Shown here: piece by piece, positions 1-5,305 of the stretch
Layout of the letters: each line of letters starts with the position of its first letter
How positions within the stretch are numbered: the stretch's first letter is position 1
Source of the DNA: JAKAXG01 sp035702985
GTDB taxonomy: Bacteria > Actinomycetota > Acidimicrobiia > Acidimicrobiales > Palsa-688
Assembly: GCA_035702985.1 (NCBI GenBank)
Contig: DASSZD010000164.1
Span: 1-16,615, forward strand
Direction: 5' to 3'
Length of the DNA: 16,615 nt
Notes under the pieces: generated by a model
Told to the model about the DNA's origin: nothing
Database searches by the model: none
Seen by the model: the letters and a program-made list of their open reading frames with translations, nothing else
Translations under genes and position numbers: made by a program

Positions 1-986
1 TCGGGTGACACCCCGGCGCGGGCCAGGTCCCGAATCAGCCGCCCGGCCGAGTGCACGCCCTTGAGCCCGGGGCTGCCCACCACCACGACCACCGTGGCCG
101 TCAGCGTCGCGGCCCGGGCCAGGTGGTTGCGCTCCTCCACCTCCACCGAGCCACACTCCGCCTCGCCCTCGACGTCACCGGTCACGTCGGCGACCACAGC
201 CTGGAACGAACGGCGCAGCCCGCCCAGAGCAGCGTCAATGGCCCGCGGCCTCAGCGCCGCCCACGCCTCGGGCTGGCGCAGGCCGAGCAGCAGCCGGTAC
301 CCCCGCCGGGGCACGTCGAAGGTCATGCCGGCCACCTCGCCGGGCGCCGGGCGGGCCAGGCGGTGGGCCTCCACCAGCTCCTGCAGGCCGGGACCCAGCT
401 CGGCGCTGTCGTGGAGCATGGCCTGGTCGGCCCGCCGGGCCAGGTCGGCCAACAGCACCCGGGCGCCGTGCCGGGGATCGGCGGCCAACCCCTGGGCCAG
501 CGCCATGGCCGTCACCGAGGCGCCGGTGCCGCCCGGACCGCAGACCGCGAACAGCGGAGCCTGCCACAGCGGTGCCGGCGAATCCTCCAGGAGGGGCGGC
601 AGACCGGCGCCCCGGCCCACCGCCAGGCAGTGGGCGCCGAGCACCTCGAGCAGGTCGTCCCGGCCGAACCCGGGTTCCAGCTGGGCGGCGCACCCCAGTT
701 CCGGGCCCCACGTCGGTCGTTCCCGGCCGGTCGAGACCAGGATCACCGGGGTGGCCCGGGCGCCGGCCGCGTCGATCAGGTCCCGGTCGAAGCCGGGCGC
801 GGCGGCGTCCACGATGAGGGCCGAATGGGTCCGGCTCGACGCCAGGCGGGCCCGGACCTCCTCGGCGGACACGCACTTGATGAACTCGGCGGCCACCGAC
901 GCCGACGTGGTCCACTGGGCCAGGGCCTCGAACCAGGCCGCCCGGGGCGGGGCCAGCCCCAGCAGCACGTAGCGCTCTCCGCTCAC
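1..986 (-). CDS. CpaE/TadZ-like pilus assembly ATPase-fold protein, partial (C-terminus beyond window)
   Basis: GTG start at 986; the first 328 codons are present and the reading frame continues past base 1. Residues about 5-120 resemble a pseudo-receiver domain (LIVD ending at residue 60). Residues about 145 onward resemble the ParA/MinD-like ATPase fold of CpaE/TadZ, which helps position Flp/Tad pilus machinery at the inner membrane face. The Walker A equivalent is CGPGGTGAS (149-157): both the signature lysine and the catalytic lysine of KGGxGK[ST] are missing, so ATP hydrolysis is doubtful. RVLLADLARRADQAML matches the Walker A' region of the family. It lies downstream of the CpaB-like gene on the same strand, which supports the assignment. 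An in-frame stop at 1067-1065 with no ATG, GTG or TTG between leaves 986 as the first start. GTG 968, preceded by GGAG at 8 nt, is an alternative. Family membership is inferred from motifs and context. Confidence 0.72.
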   Translation of the reverse strand, partial: MSGERYVLLGLAPPRAAWFEALAQWTTSASVAAEFIKCVSAEEVRARLASSRTHSALIVDAAAPGFDRDLIDAAGARATPVILVSTGRERPTWGPELGCAAQLEPGFGRDDLLEVLGAHCLAVGRGAGLPPLLEDSPAPLWQAPLFAVCGPGGTGASVTAMALAQGLAADPRHGARVLLADLARRADQAMLHDSAELGPGLQELVEAHRLARPAPGEVAGMTFDVPRRGYRLLLGLRQPEAWAALRPRAIDAALGGLRRSFQAVVADVTGDVEGEAECGSVEVEERNHLARAATLTATVVVVVGSPGLKGVHSAGRLIRDLARAGVSP

Positions 987-1167
987 CTGCGCCCCCGCTC
1001 TCGGCCCGTCCGGCTGCCGCTCATCTGCGCCCCCGTTCCCGCTCGGGGCCCATCCGCTCGCCGCTCACCCGGTCGCCGCGCAACCGCTCCCCGCTCACCT
1101 GCGCCCCCTCTCCCGGCCCGTCCGGCTCCCGCGCCCCCGGTCGCCGCGCACCCGCTCCCTGCTCACC
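979..1167. repeat. Imperfect direct repeats in the cpaB-cpaE spacer
   Basis: Bases 979-1020 and 1091-1132 match at 39 of 42 positions (offset 112 bp). Bases 1068-1099 and 1136-1167 match at 30 of 32 (offset 68 bp). A shorter copy of the core CCGCTCAyCTGCGCCCC starts at 1018. Read on the minus strand, each core copy contains the ribosome-binding and start region of the cpaE-like gene (GGGGCGCAGRTGAGCGG), so the spacer looks like a local amplification of that gene's 5' end. Confidence 0.85.
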
Positions 1168-1174
1168 CGCTCAC
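983..1174 (-). other. Chain of overlapping mini-ORFs leading into the cpaE-like gene
   Basis: On the minus strand, four very short ORFs follow the CpaB-like stop codon: 1174-1163 (VSG), 1166-1095 (23 codons), 1098-1021 (25 codons) and 1024-983 (MSGSRTGRERGRR). Each stop overlaps the next start as GTGA or ATGA, and the last overlaps the GTG of the cpaE-like gene at 986. Three of the peptides end in GRR; those starting at 1174, 1098 and 1024 begin VSG or MSG, and the 1166 one begins VSR. CpaE itself begins VSGER. Whether any is translated is unknown. The arrangement could couple translation across the spacer or could be a by-product of the DNA repeats. Confidence 0.45.
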
Positions 1175-1178
1175 CCCG

Positions 1179-2051
1179 TCAACCCGCCGGGGCCGGCCCG
1201 GGCCCGGTGCCGTCGCCCGGTTCGGCCCGGATCAGTTCGACGGTGCCGGTGTGCTCGGCCTGCACCAGCATCTCGGCCTCGGCCAGGTCGGCCACCCCGA
1301 GGGTGACCACGCTGGTGGAACCGTCGGTAGGGGCCAACGCCGAGCCGCCCCGGCTCACCGACAGGAGAGACACCCCCCGCACTATGACCGTGACGCCGCC
1401 GCTGCCCGCCCCGGACCCCGCCCCGCCGCCCGTCCCCCCGCCGCCCGACCCCGACCCGGCCCCGCCGCCGCCCGCACCGGACCCGGCCCCCACGCCCGCC
1501 CCGCCCCCGCCGGCGGCCGACGATGACGAGGGGGCGACCAGCACATCCACCGGGTCCCCGGCGGCCAGTCCGGCCAGGGAGGTGGTGTCGACCCCGATGC
1601 TGACCGGACGCAGCTGGGCCCGGCCCCCCGCCGGGGTCAGCATGCTGGCCTGGATCAGCTCGCCGGTGGCGACCGACACCGACAACGAGCGGCCGATCAG
1701 GGAGGAGCCGTCCCTGAACGACCGGGCCCGGGTGCCGGCGGCCAGGCTGAAGGTCCCGGTGGCGGTGTCCCCCGGGCCGATGACGGTGCCGGCGGCCAGC
1801 GGCCGGCTGGCCACCACGTAAGCGGTGGAGCGACTCCGGGTCGACGCCAGGGCCCCGGCGAAAACGATGACGGCGGCGGCGGCGATGAGCAACCCCCCGA
1901 GCACCGCCCGGCCCCTGGGCAGCCCCCCGCCCCGCGGGCCGATGACCCCGGCCGACGGTCCCGCTGATTCGCCGGACCCGCCCGGGGCGGCCCTGTGCTC
2001 GCGGGTGGGAGACAGCACCCCGCTCCGCCCCGACGGGCGACGCCACGCCAC
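1179..2051 (-). CDS. CpaB/RcpC-like SAF-domain pilus assembly protein
   Basis: About 290 residues. In order: a short basic Ser/Pro/Gly-rich cytoplasmic tail; one membrane segment (about 49-70, GRAVLGGLLIAAAAVIVFAG); a SAF domain (about 77-140, including RPLAAGTVIGPGD); an RcpC-type segment (about 148-175, VDTTSLAGLAAGDPVDVLV); a Gly/Ala/Ser-only stretch (179-219); and a final beta-rich part (220-276). CpaB/RcpC proteins act in the periplasm or cell envelope in Flp/Tad pilus assembly. The start is uncertain. GTG 2051 lies exactly at the expected transcription start of a good promoter, so it could be leaderless. GTG 2018 has GGAG 4 nt upstream and would give 279 residues. The frame stays open to 2177, but that part covers the promoter. 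The gene is followed by the CpaE-like gene. The family call is solid; the pilus role is inferred from the pair. Confidence 0.8.
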   Translation of the reverse strand: MAWRRPSGRSGVLSPTREHRAAPGGSGESAGPSAGVIGPRGGGLPRGRAVLGGLLIAAAAVIVFAGALASTRSRSTAYVVASRPLAAGTVIGPGDTATGTFSLAAGTRARSFRDGSSLIGRSLSVSVATGELIQASMLTPAGGRAQLRPVSIGVDTTSLAGLAAGDPVDVLVAPSSSSAAGGGGAGVGAGSGAGGGGAGSGSGGGGTGGGAGSGAGSGGVTVIVRGVSLLSVSRGGSALAPTDGSTSVVTLGVADLAEAEMLVQAEHTGTVELIRAEPGDGTGPGPAPAG

Positions 2052-2057
2052 GCATGA

Positions 2058-2087
2058 AATATAACGAGAGCTCTCGCCACGTGTCCA
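2058..2087 (-). promoter_or_regulatory. Promoter of the cpaB-like gene
   Basis: On the minus strand, TGGACA (2087-2082) and TATATT (2063-2058) are separated by 18 bp. The transcription start predicted 7 bases after the hexamer is base 2051, the G of a GTG codon in the cpaB frame. The A/T content stands out in this GC-rich region. Confidence 0.6.
2065..2076. promoter_or_regulatory. 12-bp palindrome in the cpaB promoter, candidate operator
   Basis: CGAGAGCTCTCG is a perfect palindrome lying inside the -35/-10 spacer of the cpaB-like promoter. A related palindrome with the same flank (AACGAGA..TCTC) lies upstream of the divergent HTH gene at 2204-2211. Confidence 0.45.
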
Positions 2088-2203
2088 CGGGGAAATCCGG
2101 TGAAAGCCCCCGGACCGCCGCATCCGGAGAACCGGGCGACCGGGGCCGGGGCGGAGGGGTCCGGGCCCCGTTATCACGCCCCGCAGCCCTCATGAAAGTC
2201 AAC

Positions 2204-2211
2204 GAGATCTC
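2204..2211. promoter_or_regulatory. Palindrome upstream of the HTH gene, candidate operator
   Basis: GAGATCTC, within AACGAGATCTCACC, shares AACGAGA and TCTC with the palindrome at 2065-2076 but is 2 bp shorter in the middle. Relative to the predicted transcription start at 2245 it spans about -41 to -34, overlapping the -35 position. Confidence 0.35.
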
Positions 2212-2232
2212 ACCGACTGTCTATCGGGCCGT

Positions 2233-2238
2233 TATTAT
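2233..2238 (+). promoter_or_regulatory. -10 element of the HTH gene
   Basis: TATTAT ends 6 bases before the ATG at 2245, placing the expected transcription start on the A of that ATG (leaderless). No convincing -35 is visible. Confidence 0.5.
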
Positions 2239-2244
2239 GGCGCC

Positions 2245-2514
2245 ATGAGCGATCCGATCCAGTGGATGGGCACCCGGGAGGCCTGTGAGCGGCTCGGGGT
2301 GACGCTCCGCACTCTCTACCGCTTCATCGACGAAGGACAGCTGCCCGCTTACAAGATGGGCCGGGTGATCCGGGTTCAGGCGTCGGACGTGGACGACTTC
2401 ATCTCCAGGATGCGGATCGAACCAGGGACCCTGGAGCACCTGTACCCGGAGCCGAAGCCCCGCGAAGCCCGTTCGGTGGCCGGGGAGGGGCCGGCGGGCG
2501 GCGAGGACTTCTAG
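2245..2514 (+). CDS. Small HTH_17 (excisionase-type) DNA-binding protein
   Basis: 89 residues. Residues about 6-58 match the winged-helix HTH_17/excisionase family: MGTREACERLGVTLRTLYRFIDEG (helix-turn-helix, about 8-31) followed by a wing, LPAYKMGRVIRV, and ASDVDDFI. The C-terminal tail (about 60-89) is Pro/Glu/Gly-rich and probably disordered. There is no ribosome-binding site, and a -10 hexamer sits right before the ATG, so the mRNA is probably leaderless. It is divergent from the cpaB-like gene, with similar palindromes in both promoters, so it may regulate itself and the pilus genes (inference). There is no integrase or other phage gene nearby, so a role as a recombination excisionase is unlikely. 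Its TAG stop shares CTAG with the convergent gene at 2511. Confidence 0.85.
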   Translation: MSDPIQWMGTREACERLGVTLRTLYRFIDEGQLPAYKMGRVIRVQASDVDDFISRMRIEPGTLEHLYPEPKPREARSVAGEGPAGGEDF

Positions 2515-3221
2515 CGCAGCTCGCACCAGCGCAGCGCGCCCACCGCCACGTGCACCAGCCGGCCGGGGGAACGGCCCACCCGCACGGTGACCACGTCGTC
2601 GCCGACCGAGGCCAGCTCGCCATCGAGGCGTTCGGACCCGGTGGCGAGCCGCACCGGGGCCCGCTCCGCCGCCAGTTCCGCCAGTGCCGCGACCAACGAC
2701 AGGGTCAAAGGGGCGGCCCGGTCGCCGGCCGGTCCGATGTGACCCGGAGCCGAGGGCGCGTTCGGCGCCACCGTCGCCACGGCGTCCAGGCGGATCAGCA
2801 CCGGCCGGCCATCCGGCTGCTCCAGCACGCAGAAGTCCCGGCCCACCCCGACCAGGCGTCCGGACAGGCGGGCCTCCGGTCCCGACCGGACCGAGACGGT
2901 GACGTCCGCGGCCCGCTCGGCCAGGTCGACCAGGACCCCGGTGAAGGTGGCCGAACCGGCTGCCGACTCGCTGAGGGCCCGCAACCGGGCCCGGGCCGCC
3001 GCCGCGCCGGCCACCCGCTGGCCTGCCGCCCAGCCGGTCAGGGCGGCCAGGAACTCGGCCTCGGCGAACCCGCCCGCCGGGTGCCGGCCGCCGCCGTCGC
3101 CGGTCTGCCCGGGCCGGTCCCCGCCGCTGTCACCGGCCCGCCCGGGGCGGTCCCCGCCGCTGTCGCCGGTCTGCCCGGGCCGGTCCCCGCCGCTGTCGCC
3201 GGGTTGTCCTGGCTCTGCCAC
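2511..3221 (-). CDS. Unknown-function protein with 11-residue repeat tail and two Sm-like half repeats
   Basis: 236 residues from GTG 3221; I do not recognise a named family. Residues 4-47 are four tandem 11-residue units (PGQTGDSGGDR type), hydrophilic and probably disordered. Residues about 50-100 look helical and Ala-rich. Two similar halves follow, 80 residues apart: LSGRLVGVGRDFCVL (about 119-133) and LDGELASVGDDVVTV (about 199-213). Each is preceded by an LAE.AA-type helix and followed by a second strand pair (VLIRLDAVATV, RLVHVAVGAL). LxGxLxxVGxD resembles the Sm1 motif of LSm/SH3-like barrels, so an RNA- or protein-binding beta-barrel is possible (inference). GTG 3221 follows TACCCT by 7 bases and lacks a ribosome-binding site. 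The gene is divergent from the HIT gene and convergent with the HTH gene. The coding frame is well supported; the exact start is less certain. Confidence 0.7.
   Translation of the reverse strand: MAEPGQPGDSGGDRPGQTGDSGGDRPGRAGDSGGDRPGQTGDGGGRHPAGGFAEAEFLAALTGWAAGQRVAGAAAARARLRALSESAAGSATFTGVLVDLAERAADVTVSVRSGPEARLSGRLVGVGRDFCVLEQPDGRPVLIRLDAVATVAPNAPSAPGHIGPAGDRAAPLTLSLVAALAELAAERAPVRLATGSERLDGELASVGDDVVTVRVGRSPGRLVHVAVGALRWCELR
3081..3212. repeat. 33-bp tandem repeat (4 units), coding
   Basis: Four contiguous 33-bp units encode four 11-residue repeats (PGQPGDSGGDR, PGQTGDSGGDR, PGRAGDSGGDR, PGQTGDGGGRH) at the N-terminus of the minus-strand gene. The first three differ at only a few bases; the last, nearest the folded domain, is the most diverged. 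There are no spacers, so this is not a CRISPR array. Confidence 0.85.
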
Positions 3222-3228
3222 CGCGCCG

Positions 3229-3238
3229 AGGGTAGCGT
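3229..3238. promoter_or_regulatory. Overlapping back-to-back -10 elements (bidirectional promoter)
   Basis: AGGGTAGCGT holds TAGCGT (3233-3238) on the plus strand and TACCCT (3234-3229) on the minus strand, sharing the central TA. Predicted starts are 3245 for the HIT gene (ATG at 3246) and 3222 for the minus gene (GTG at 3221). No clear -35 is visible on either strand. Confidence 0.5.
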
Positions 3239-3245
3239 CGCGCCG

Positions 3246-3605
3246 ATGGCTGACTGCCTGTTCTGCAAGATCCTGGCCGGGGACGTGCCCTCCAAGGAGG
3301 TGCTGTCGGCGGAGCGTACCTACGCCTTCTACGACATCAACCCGGCCGCCCCGGTGCATTTCCTGGTGATCCCCCGCATCCACATCACCAACGCCGCCCA
3401 CGTGGAGGCCGAGCACGGCGAGGTCGTGGCCGAGATGTTCGCCACCGCCCGGGCCGGGGCCGACGCCCTGGGTATCGCGGCGGGCGGCTACCGGCTGGTC
3501 TTCAACGTGGGTGAGCACGCCCTCAACAGCGTCCCCCACCTGCACATGCACGTGATCGGAGGCCAGCAGATGGGCTGGCCTCCCGGCGTGGAGCCGCTCC
3601 GATAG
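3246..3605 (+). CDS. HIT-family (HINT-like) nucleotide hydrolase
   Basis: 119 residues, the usual size for a HINT-type histidine-triad protein. The catalytic triad motif HLHMHV is at 98-103 (H98, H100, H102, the last being the usual nucleophile). CLFC at 4-7 with H46 fits the zinc-binding set found in many bacterial members. FYDINPAAPVHFLVIPR (28-44) is the typical nucleotide-binding strand region. Members hydrolyse adenosine phosphoramidates or related nucleotidyl conjugates; the natural substrate is not deducible here. ATG 3246 has no ribosome-binding site and lies 7 bases after TAGCGT. The frame remains open far upstream, but those codons lie antisense to the neighbouring gene and do not resemble a HIT protein. 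phoH follows after 53 bp. Confidence 0.93.
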   Translation: MADCLFCKILAGDVPSKEVLSAERTYAFYDINPAAPVHFLVIPRIHITNAAHVEAEHGEVVAEMFATARAGADALGIAAGGYRLVFNVGEHALNSVPHLHMHVIGGQQMGWPPGVEPLR

Positions 3606-3658
3606 CCAGGTTCGCGCCGGGAGGGCGGCGAGGCGGTACCGTGGAGAGGGAACAAACC

Positions 3659-4708
3659 GTGTCCACGACCGTCACCGTCACCGTCCCCAATCATCTGATG
3701 CCCCGCCTCGTTGGCCCGCTCAACGAGAACCTGCGGCTGGTGGAGGATGCGTTCGAGGGCACTTCCATCCACGCCCGGGGGAACGAATTCACCATCGCCG
3801 GCGACGATGCCGTGGTGGCCGCCCGCCTGGTGGACGAGCTGCGGCTGCTGCTGGAGCAGGGCCAGCCCCTCGACCCGCAGGTGGTGCACCGCACCATCGA
3901 CATGGTCCGGGCCGACGAGCGGCCGTCGGAGGTGCTGTCCGCCGAGCTGATGCGCTCCGCCCGGGGCCGGTCGGTGCGGCCCAAGACCAGCGGCCAGAAG
4001 CGCTACGCGGACGCCATCCGCGACAACATCGTCACCTTCGGGGTGGGTCCCGCCGGTACCGGCAAGAGCTATCTGGCGGTGGCCCTGGCGGTGCAGTCGC
4101 TGCAGGCCAAGCAGGTCGACCGGATCATCCTGACCCGCCCGGCGGTGGAGGCCGGCGAGCGGCTGGGCTTCCTGCCCGGCGACCTGATGGCCAAGGTCGA
4201 CCCCTACCTGCGGCCGCTGTACGACGCCCTGTACGACATGCTGGGCACCGAGACCTCCCGCCGGCTGATGGAGGCCGGGACGGTGGAGGTGGCCCCCCTG
4301 GCCTACATGCGGGGCCGGACGCTCAACAACAGCTTCATCATCCTCGACGAGGCCCAGAACACCACCCCGGAGCAGATGAAGATGTTCCTCACCCGGATCG
4401 GGTTCGGGTCCAAGGTGGTGGTGACCGGCGACGACACCCAGATCGATCTGCCCGGCGGCCGGTCCGGCCTGAGCGGCCTGGAGCGCACCCTGGCCGGCAT
4501 CGACGGCCTGGCCTGGGTCACGCTGGGCCGGCGCGACGTGGTCCGCCACCGCATCGTGGCCGACATCGTGGGGGCCTACGAGGCGGCCGAGCAGAAGCGG
4601 GCCGACCGCCGCGACGACCCGGCCGGCGCCCCCAACGGCCGCCCCGGCGCGCCGGCCGCCACCGAGATCCCCACCGAGCCGGCGCAGGCCCCCGGCCGCC
4701 CGGCCTGA
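3659..4708 (+). CDS. phoH: PhoH-family ATPase
   Basis: 349 residues from GTG 3659. An N-terminal region (1-115, VTVTVPNHLMPRLVGP) precedes the PhoH P-loop NTPase domain: Walker A GPAGTGKS (130-137), LTRPAVEAGERLGFLPGDL (the conserved PhoH segment), Walker B FIILDEAQN (226-234), and VVTGDDTQIDLP as a sensor region. The C-terminal 40 residues are Pro/Ala-rich and probably disordered. PhoH proteins are cytoplasmic ATPases linked to RNA metabolism and often sit next to ybeY, as here. GTG 3659 is chosen because GGAGAGGG lies 8 nt before it; GTG 3641 is an in-frame alternative, 6 codons longer, that would use up that ribosome-binding site. A TACCGT hexamer at 3637-3642 could be an internal promoter, but the start it predicts (3649) would remove most of the ribosome-binding site. 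Confidence 0.93.
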   Translation: MSTTVTVTVPNHLMPRLVGPLNENLRLVEDAFEGTSIHARGNEFTIAGDDAVVAARLVDELRLLLEQGQPLDPQVVHRTIDMVRADERPSEVLSAELMRSARGRSVRPKTSGQKRYADAIRDNIVTFGVGPAGTGKSYLAVALAVQSLQAKQVDRIILTRPAVEAGERLGFLPGDLMAKVDPYLRPLYDALYDMLGTETSRRLMEAGTVEVAPLAYMRGRTLNNSFIILDEAQNTTPEQMKMFLTRIGFGSKVVVTGDDTQIDLPGGRSGLSGLERTLAGIDGLAWVTLGRRDVVRHRIVADIVGAYEAAEQKRADRRDDPAGAPNGRPGAPAATEIPTEPAQAPGRPA

Positions 4709-4726
4709 GCCCCAGGCGGATACCCC

Positions 4727-5305
4727 GTGCCTCCTACCGTGTTCGCCGCTGACGAACAGACCGGCCACCCCGTCGACACCATGCGCTGGATCCGCCTGGC
4801 GGAGCTGGTGCTGCGAGACGAGGGGGTGCGGGGCGCCACCGAGGTGTCGCTGCTGTTCGTCGACGAGGCGACCATCGCCGACCTCAACAGCCGGTTCCTG
4901 GGCCGGGAGGGTCCCACCGACGTCCTGGCCTTCCCCATAGACGAGGAGCCGGTGGAGGGCGGACGCTCACCCGACTCGGGCGGCACCGGTCCCGGCTTCA
5001 GCCCGTCCGCCGACGAGGCGCCGACCCTGCTCGGCGACGTGGTGATCTGCCCGGCGGTGGCCGCCCGCAACGCCCCCGACCACGCCGGCACCTACGACGA
5101 CGAGCTGGCCCTGCTGCTGGTGCACGGCATCCTGCACCTGCTGGGCCTGGACCACGAGGACCCCGACGAGGCCGAGGTGATGGAGGCCAAGGAGCGCGAG
5201 CTGCTGGCCCGCCACCACCAGCCGGCCGGGGCGGCCGGGGCCCAGGCGGACGGCAGCTCGAACGCCGACGACGGCCCTGGCCCGGCCGGGGAGGGCGGCG
5301 GATGA
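4727..5305 (+). CDS. ybeY: Endoribonuclease YbeY
   Basis: 192 residues. YbeY is a zinc-dependent endoribonuclease involved in 16S rRNA 3'-end maturation and ribosome quality control. The zinc site HGILHLLGLDH is intact (H133, H137, H143), and the upstream motifs NSRFLGREGPTDVLAFP (54-70) and LLGDVVICP (101-109) are present. Between these two motifs is an Asp/Gly/Pro/Ser-rich insert of about 27 residues (73-99), longer than in E. coli YbeY. The C-terminal 25 residues are Gly/Ala/Asp-rich. GTG 4727 has only a weak upstream AGGCGG. The stop codon overlaps the next start by 4 bp (ATGA), indicating translational coupling. The gene follows phoH after 18 bp. Confidence 0.94.
   Translation: MPPTVFAADEQTGHPVDTMRWIRLAELVLRDEGVRGATEVSLLFVDEATIADLNSRFLGREGPTDVLAFPIDEEPVEGGRSPDSGGTGPGFSPSADEAPTLLGDVVICPAVAARNAPDHAGTYDDELALLLVHGILHLLGLDHEDPDEAEVMEAKERELLARHHQPAGAAGAQADGSSNADDGPGPAGEGGG

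Noticed and set aside
51..1526. Long plus-strand open frames over the pilus genes
   Set aside because: The minus strand encodes coherent CpaE- and CpaB-like proteins with a membrane segment, a SAF domain and a P-loop region; the plus-strand products are Arg/Pro/His-rich shadow.
2052..2177. Extending the CpaB-like protein upstream to the start at 2177
   Set aside because: The extension would translate the A/T-rich promoter and palindrome and adds atypical sequence before the membrane segment.
2245..2514. Phage or integrative-element excisionase marking a mobile element
   Set aside because: No integrase, attachment-site duplication, tRNA or other phage gene is in the window; small HTH_17 proteins are common chromosomal regulators.
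3081..3212. CRISPR-like repeat array
   Set aside because: The units are contiguous with no spacers and keep an 11-residue coding period; there are no cas genes.
2550..3245. A plus-strand in-frame extension of the HIT protein
   Set aside because: HIT proteins of this type are about 110-140 residues; the extension lies antisense to the repeat-tail gene and has no HIT-like content.
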